DNA of 8,491 nt from Methanobacteriota archaeon (GTDB lineage Archaea > Micrarchaeota > Micrarchaeia > Anstonellales > J096). The stretch spans positions 1 through 8,491 of the forward strand of contig RFJG01000008.1 of the NCBI GenBank assembly GCA_003694965.1, in the 5' to 3' direction. Positions within the stretch are counted from its first letter, which is position 1. Each line of letters opens with the position of its first letter. The notes beneath the pieces were generated by a model. The model saw only the letters and a list, made by a program, of their open reading frames with translations. It searched no databases and was not told where the DNA came from. Positions 4,752-8,491 of this stretch are shown one piece after another. The translations under genes were made by a program, and so were the position numbers.

Positions 4752-6310
4752 GCAACAGTGAAATGAAGGTTAAAGTATATAAAGACAGTAGCAAGGGATA
4801 GGAGAGAGAAGTAGAGAAGGTCTGATGACTTGTTACCTTCCAGCGTCGTTATGAAAACTGCAGTAACGCCACTTATGAGGACAAGATAAGCTGGCACTGC
4901 CGAATCCCTTATGTAGGGGAGGCCTTCAACCCCCTTGATTTTGAAAGAGGCTATTATGGAGAATGTTGATGAGAGTATGAGAGGGACTATGAGGATACCT
5001 ATTAGGAGGGAATATTTTTGTATAGAGAGCATCGCACTCTGCTCCCTCTTGAGCTCCATAAACATTAACAAGTCCTCTGCTAACTCTGCTATCCTGTCTC
5101 CTATGTTGCGGCCGGACTTGAATGCATACTCCAGCACCTCCACGGTCTTGGAGAACAGCTTGCTCTTGACCCTCTCTTTTAGATCGTTGAGAACAGCACC
5201 TATGGACATATTTGCCTTAAGTTGTTTTGATGAGATGCAGAACTCCCGTGATAGCTTGCCCTTGGCATTCCTACACAAGACGGCAAATACCTCCTTGAGA
5301 TGCGCCCCCTTGGGAAGTGAGGACGCTACTAAGAGAGAATCTGCCAAATTTGCCTCCAACTCATCTAGCTCTCTCCTTGCCACATAGGAGCCCCAAAACC
5401 TGTAAAGAGAGAAGAGGAAGAGAGCAACGAATGCAAGGAGTTTTACTTCTCTGGCTATTGGAAGGAAGAAAAGCAGGGCCAATACTATGGAGAAGGGCAT
5501 TATGGAAAAGTTGAGCTCCTTCTTAGAGAATATTATAGAGGGGAATAGAGCAACTCCCACAACAGCTATGAGGAGGCATATGGAAGGCACTAGAATATCT
5601 AATATAAATACGGCCTGCAACGGCTCAACAGAGGTGCTGGAAAAACTCTGGCCAAGGATAACGGCAACAAGGTAGAATGTAGGTGCAACGACAGCAACCA
5701 TGACAAAAAATAAGGCCAGCATAGAGCTCTTGGAAGAATACTCCTTGAGCTTGTGCCTCTGTACACTGAGTAGCTCATCCCCCAACCTCTTGAGCTCCTC
5801 TCCTCCTCCATGACCATATACAGATATTATCTGGGCTACAGCTCTCTTCGTTGTGTCAGTAGCTAGCTTTTCCGCGAAATCTGAGAATGCCTTCTGGACA
5901 CTGACGCCTCTCTCTATTTGCCTAAGGACATAGGCCATATGCTGCGAGATCGTTCCCTCTCCAGAGGCAACCCGCAAGGCTTCAACAAATGGGAGGCCCA
6001 TCTTCATAAGGGAGCCGAGCTGCCTGAGGAAAGTTGGCATCTCAGCCTCTATTTCCATTTTTAACGATGACAACTCCATAAAAGGAAGAAAGTAGAGAAA
6101 AGCAGAGACTAACAAGAGTGTAGCTCCAAGTGGAAGACTAAAATAAGACAAAATGGCTGAGAGAAGCGCTAACAAGATTATGAGAGTTACATAACTCCTC
6201 GCATCGGCAACTATGCCCATATTGTAGAAAACTTGCTGGAGCTTCCTGACATCCAACCTTAATGGAGGCAGCTTGGAAGAGAGAGATAGGAGTAGGTTAA
6301 GCAAGACCAT
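4748..6310 (-). CDS. FlaJ/TadC-like membrane platform of a type IV pilus-like machine
   Basis: A 520-residue polytopic protein with two T2SSF (GspF/FlaJ) domains, as in archaeal FlaJ/ArlJ and fused TadB-TadC platforms. Domain one (about 90-220) has MGLPFVEALRVA (104-115), a second element GVSVQKAFSDFA (135-146) and GHGGGEELKRLGDEL (166-180). Domain two (about 318-455) repeats the pattern as KGAHLKEVFAVL (334-345), MSIGAVLNDLKERV (368-381) and SGRNIGDRIAELAEDL (399-414). Hydrophobic segments lie near 41-80, 195-220, 232-300, 430-452, 470-490 and 497-517. The platform binds the hexameric ATPase and passes pilin subunits into the growing filament. I chose ATG 6310 because AGAGGT lies six bases upstream; a GTG at 6352 is the alternative. 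It overlaps the end of the ATPase gene by 14 bases, the usual FlaI-FlaJ order. Confidence 0.92.
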   Translation of the reverse strand: MVLLNLLLSLSSKLPPLRLDVRKLQQVFYNMGIVADARSYVTLIILLALLSAILSYFSLPLGATLLLVSAFLYFLPFMELSSLKMEIEAEMPTFLRQLGSLMKMGLPFVEALRVASGEGTISQHMAYVLRQIERGVSVQKAFSDFAEKLATDTTKRAVAQIISVYGHGGGEELKRLGDELLSVQRHKLKEYSSKSSMLALFFVMVAVVAPTFYLVAVILGQSFSSTSVEPLQAVFILDILVPSICLLIAVVGVALFPSIIFSKKELNFSIMPFSIVLALLFFLPIAREVKLLAFVALFLFSLYRFWGSYVARRELDELEANLADSLLVASSLPKGAHLKEVFAVLCRNAKGKLSREFCISSKQLKANMSIGAVLNDLKERVKSKLFSKTVEVLEYAFKSGRNIGDRIAELAEDLLMFMELKREQSAMLSIQKYSLLIGILIVPLILSSTFSIIASFKIKGVEGLPYIRDSAVPAYLVLISGVTAVFITTLEGNKSSDLLYFSLLSLATVFIYFNLHFTVA

Positions 6311-7652
6311 AGAGAGACCTCTGCATAAATTTATAGAAGTCCTTGAAATCACTAGGGGCTTTTTCCATTAAGGCTGTTCTCTTGGCAATCTCTTCCTTGA
6401 CTTCCTTGTTGGATAGGCCGAGCCTCGCCCCAATAACATCATAAACAAGAGGCATGTTGGTTATTTTCCAGGAGTCCTTGTTTACATTGTAAGTAAAGAT
6501 AGGAACTGGCTTTGATTCAATGACAAGGTTGAGAGATGTTGCCCTTCTCCTCTCCTCAACGCGCCTCTTTTGCCTATCATAGAGCATCATCCTCCTCTGG
6601 ACAAGGATGGCATCAATGCTATTGACATCCATCTCACTAATGCCGAAACTCATAAGCCTGGACAAGGCTTCCTCGGCACTCTTACCATGGAAAGTAGCGT
6701 AAGCCCCCCTTGCCTGACCTGCCAAGAGAACATCTAAGAGAGCCCTGGCTTCTTCTTTGTTCCTTATTTCCCCAACGACTATCCTATCGGGCCTCATACG
6801 CAAGCTGTCATAGACGAGGTCCAATAGCTTGATGTCCATATCTGGATTGGCTACCAACCTTACGCTATGCTCCTGAAGGACGTTGATCTCAGGCGTCTCT
6901 TCTGTTATTAGGATCCTCTCATTGTAGGGGACAAATGAGAATAGGGAGTTAAGAACTGTTGTCTTGCCGCTTGCGGTGTTTCCAGCAACGAGGACGGAGA
7001 AATCGCCCTGCATAAGCAAACTCATGATGGCAACAAGGTTGTTCCTCATCGTCCCAAAAGAGACTATTGATTTCATGGAAAGAGGGGTTGCGTTGAACCT
7101 CCTTATCGTTATCTCTCCGTTGGATATTGGAGGCAGGGAGGCATGGAGCCTTGAACCATCTGGCAGTGTTGTATCCAACCTTGGGTTCTGGAGCGTTATC
7201 CTCCTCCCAAGCAAGCTCGCCATCTTATTGACAAGCTCCATAAGGTATGTCTCAGAAGATATAAGGGCATTTGTCTTAAGCCAACCCTTGCCCTTAACAT
7301 AGACATAGACTGGTTTGCCAAGACCTATGAGTGCTATCTCCTCTATGTTATTGTCTGCCAACAAGTGCTCAAAAAAACCAAGGCCATAGATGTGGAGATA
7401 TGCTACATTGACTAAATATGTCTCCTGTTCCTCGTCTATCTCATAGCCTTTCTCGTGGCACACACGAGAGAGCGTTGAGAGCAGCTCGTCCTTTGTTTCC
7501 TCAGGAGAGGAGAACTCTCTTATCCTCGTTATCTCTCTAAAATAGTTCTCAACCTCAATTATTAGCTCCTGCTCATCAGGAGATAGCCTTGGCAAAGGTA
7601 TGGTATACTGTCCTTCCTTGAGGACCTCCCAACCAAGAGATTGAACATCCAC
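6297..7652 (-). CDS. FlaI/TadA-type secretion ATPase (pilus or archaellum assembly motor)
   Basis: A 451-residue type II/IV secretion system ATPase, the cytoplasmic hexameric motor that drives filament assembly through the platform protein. Visible motifs: Walker A G-N-T-A-S-G-K-T-T (224-232); Asp box I-T-E-E-T-P-E (249-255); Walker B region R-P-D-R-I-V-V-G-E-I-R (287-297) with Glu295; and His box Y-A-T-F-H-G-K-S (318-325, His322). Conserved arginines include R150-R151 and R184-R185. The first 200 residues or so form the N-terminal domain found in FlaI/VirB11-like proteins. The start is GTG at 7652, 25.5 bases from a TATA box, implying a leaderless first gene. The platform gene follows with a 14-base overlap. 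Archaellum motor, adhesive pilus motor and secretion motor cannot be told apart without pilin or FlaH/FlaX genes, none of which are here. Confidence 0.95.
   Translation of the reverse strand: MDVQSLGWEVLKEGQYTIPLPRLSPDEQELIIEVENYFREITRIREFSSPEETKDELLSTLSRVCHEKGYEIDEEQETYLVNVAYLHIYGLGFFEHLLADNNIEEIALIGLGKPVYVYVKGKGWLKTNALISSETYLMELVNKMASLLGRRITLQNPRLDTTLPDGSRLHASLPPISNGEITIRRFNATPLSMKSIVSFGTMRNNLVAIMSLLMQGDFSVLVAGNTASGKTTVLNSLFSFVPYNERILITEETPEINVLQEHSVRLVANPDMDIKLLDLVYDSLRMRPDRIVVGEIRNKEEARALLDVLLAGQARGAYATFHGKSAEEALSRLMSFGISEMDVNSIDAILVQRRMMLYDRQKRRVEERRRATSLNLVIESKPVPIFTYNVNKDSWKITNMPLVYDVIGARLGLSNKEVKEEIAKRTALMEKAPSDFKDFYKFMQRSLYGLA
6317..6322 (-). promoter_or_regulatory. Shine-Dalgarno site of the platform gene
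   Basis: Minus strand AGAGGT is six bases before ATG 6310, within the 3' end of the ATPase gene. It favours 6310 over the GTG at 6352. Confidence 0.65.
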
Positions 7653-7673
7653 AAAGCTATGGAGAGGGGAAAA

Positions 7674-7681
7674 TTTATAAA
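7674..7681 (-). promoter_or_regulatory. TATA box of the pilus/lipid-carrier operon
   Basis: TTTATAAA is centred 25.5 bases before the GTG start of the ATPase gene. It is the same palindromic octamer found at 569-576. Read rightward it would initiate near 7704, which is downstream of an ATG at 7684. This is one reason to start the divergent gene at 7735. Confidence 0.7.
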
Positions 7682-7705
7682 GGATGTCTAAAAATACACA
7701 AAAGC

Positions 7706-7713
7706 TTAATAAT
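7706..7713 (+). promoter_or_regulatory. TATA-like element of the divergent membrane-protein gene
   Basis: Plus strand TTAATAAT is centred 25.5 bases before ATG 7735, matching the leaderless arrangement at the other unit starts in the window. It is less canonical than TTTATAAA, so it is tentative. Confidence 0.45.
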
Positions 7714-7734
7714 AACCACTGCTATAATCCACTT

Positions 7735-8265
7735 ATGGCAACAGATAAGGCCATAAAGAAGCCCGTTGAGGAGAAAAGCGATGGAAACCTTGATGCTGAA
7801 CTACAACTATCTGTAAAAAGGAGCGACGAGAAAAAGAAAAAGAAAACAGAAGTGAAGTTGAGCTTGAAGCTTGGTTTCATAGAGCACATAAAAAAGCTCT
7901 TCATAAACCCAAAGTTCTGGTGGACTGCTGGTGGCATAGCGACGATAGGGGCAGCTGCTGGCGGAGGAGCTCTTTTTGAGAGGAGTATGGACTACCAGAG
8001 CAATTGGCTCGCCAACTCCTGTACTGTATCACACGAGCTAAGCGAGTTTGAAAATGGCACTAAGAAAATTCTTGGCCTCGATGTAAGAGTTGAGAGGAGG
8101 AAGAACGCTCTCATTGTCCTCTTATCGGATGGTAATAACAGTGACATAGTTATGGTGAGTAAGGAATTAAGGATACAGAGTGCTGTGCTCGGAGATAGAG
8201 TATATAATGTCGGCCTCTGTGAAAACGAAGACGGTAAGCCAAAAATAACTATAAGCAAGGAATGA
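7735..8265 (+). CDS. Unrecognised single-pass membrane protein, divergent from the pilus operon
   Basis: A 176-residue protein with a clear three-part layout. Residues 1-60 are polar and very charged, including a run of five lysines (33-37). Residues about 61-81 form one glycine/alanine-rich membrane helix (F-W-W-T-A-G-G onward, with small-residue spacing suited to helix packing). Residues 85-176 look like a small beta-rich domain with Cys96 and Cys162 and sequons at Asn107 and Asn134. The positive N-terminal side suggests the N-terminus is inside and the C-terminal domain outside. The 60 residues before the helix do not fit a class III pilin signal peptide. ATG 7735 is chosen from its TATA spacing; ATG 7684 would add 17 residues but lies only two bases past another TATA box. 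Context suggests a possible accessory factor of the pilus system, but no family is recognised. Confidence 0.8.
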   Translation: MATDKAIKKPVEEKSDGNLDAELQLSVKRSDEKKKKKTEVKLSLKLGFIEHIKKLFINPKFWWTAGGIATIGAAAGGGALFERSMDYQSNWLANSCTVSHELSEFENGTKKILGLDVRVERRKNALIVLLSDGNNSDIVMVSKELRIQSAVLGDRVYNVGLCENEDGKPKITISKE

Positions 8266-8271
8266 CAAGAC

Positions 8272-8279
8272 TTATAATT
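8272..8279 (+). promoter_or_regulatory. TATA box of the right-edge membrane-protein gene
   Basis: Plus strand TTATAATT is centred 24.5 bases before ATG 8300 in the 34-base gap after the previous stop. It suggests a separate leaderless transcript rather than read-through from the gene before. Confidence 0.5.
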
Positions 8280-8299
8280 AGAAGCGCTCAAAGAAGCTC

Positions 8300-8491
8300 A
8301 TGGCAGTCCTTGGACTGGATTGGAAGGGTTTTGTTGTTGCGCTTGCCTTAGGAGTAGGCGTCTATGTATATGGAGGACTAGGAGAGCTATTAACGCTAAT
8401 ATCCTTCTTGTTTGTATCTCTCTACATAACATCGTTAGGTTATGTGTATAAGGCGAGGATAGGGACATATGATTATGAGAGGGGCTGGAAG
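8300..8491 (+). CDS. Membrane protein, partial; possibly DUF92/VTE6-like
   Basis: An ATG at 8300 opens a frame of 64 codons that reaches the window edge without a stop. The product begins MAVLGLDWKG, then has two hydrophobic segments (about 10-24 and 28-48) separated by a glycine-rich turn. A polar stretch follows, Y-K-A-R-I-G-T-Y-D-Y-E-R-G-W-K. This hydrophobic pair followed by a K-X-R-I-G and R-G-W-K loop recalls the N-terminal part of the DUF92 family. That family includes plant VTE6, a prenyl-phosphate kinase; the match is from memory and covers too little protein to be firm. Codon style matches the neighbours. It has a TATA element in the short gap upstream. If the assignment holds, it would be a second isoprenoid-phosphate enzyme near the polyprenol-kinase-like gene. 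Confidence 0.65.
   Translation, partial: MAVLGLDWKGFVVALALGVGVYVYGGLGELLTLISFLFVSLYITSLGYVYKARIGTYDYERGWK

Noticed and set aside
4744..4794. TTG start for the PAP2 gene
   Set aside because: A TTG with no Shine-Dalgarno that would overlap the platform gene by 47 bases; ATG 4743 has a plausible site. Not fully excluded, because L-L-R-D-P just before the ATG resembles native PAP2 sequence.
6311..6352. GTG start for the platform gene
   Set aside because: It would lengthen the overlap with the ATPase gene and has no clear ribosome site, whereas ATG 6310 has AGAGGT six bases upstream and begins directly with the hydrophobic N-terminus.
7684..7734. Earlier ATG for the divergent membrane-protein gene
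   Set aside because: It lies only two bases after the TATA box at 7674-7681, so a transcript from either TATA element would not include it; the added residues are low-information and polar.
7735..8265. Reading the divergent membrane protein as a pilin
   Set aside because: Class III signal peptides are short and place the hydrophobic helix near the N-terminus after a K/R-G site; here about 60 charged residues precede the helix and no such site is present.
1..8491. Search for CRISPR arrays, insertion sequences, inverted repeats and att sites
   Set aside because: No spaced direct repeats, transposase-like frames or paired terminal repeats were seen by eye; tRNA-His has no duplicated 3' end nearby.

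Overview
The window looks like a piece of an archaeal chromosome. It carries an archaeal-type Holliday junction resolvase (Hjc), a pilus/archaellum-type secretion ATPase with its double-domain membrane platform, a diglycine-ended ubiquitin-fold protein and intron-free tRNA-His. The first genes of transcription units have archaeal TATA boxes centred about 25-27 bases before their start codons. Compact genes with tiny or negative spacing and several small unrecognised proteins would fit a streamlined (for example DPANN-like) lineage. That placement is inference, because no 16S or other phylogenetic marker was compared.

Layout, left to right. (1) 1-546, minus: the N-terminal part of an unrecognised lipoprotein-like surface protein that runs off the left edge. 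(2) 599-970, plus: hjc, divergent from the lipoprotein and sharing with it one palindromic TATA box midway between the two start codons. (3) 971-3353, minus: a two-gene unit, an unrecognised helical protein followed by arginyl-tRNA synthetase. argS meets hjc tail to tail with no base between the stop codons. (4) 3427-3499, plus: tRNA-His(GTG), preceded by a perfect 9-bp tandem repeat. (5) 3536-3733, minus: a 65-residue SAMP/ThiS/MoaD-like protein with its own promoter. (6) 3794-7652, minus: a tight four-gene operon read as secretion ATPase, FlaJ/TadC-like platform, PAP2 lipid phosphatase, CTP-dependent polyprenol-kinase-like protein. (7) 7735-8265, plus: an unrecognised single-pass membrane protein divergent from the operon. 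(8) 8300-8491, plus: the start of a multi-pass membrane protein cut by the right edge.

The most interesting unit is the four-gene operon. Its first two genes supply the motor and membrane platform of a type IV pilus-like machine. Its last two look like enzymes that regenerate a polyprenyl (dolichyl) phosphate carrier: one would remove phosphate from the lipid diphosphate, the other would phosphorylate the free alcohol. A simple reading is that filament assembly is co-expressed with lipid-carrier recycling for glycosylation of surface proteins; the sequon-rich lipoprotein at the left edge would be a plausible client. No pilin, FlaH/ArlH or oligosaccharyltransferase is visible here, so this is a hypothesis.

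Expression signals fall into two classes. First genes of units appear leaderless, with the TATA element placing the transcription start on or near the start codon. Internal operon genes have Shine-Dalgarno sequences, two of which contain the upstream gene's stop codon. No insertion sequence, CRISPR array or replication origin was seen, and no gene-free stretch exceeds about 75 bases.
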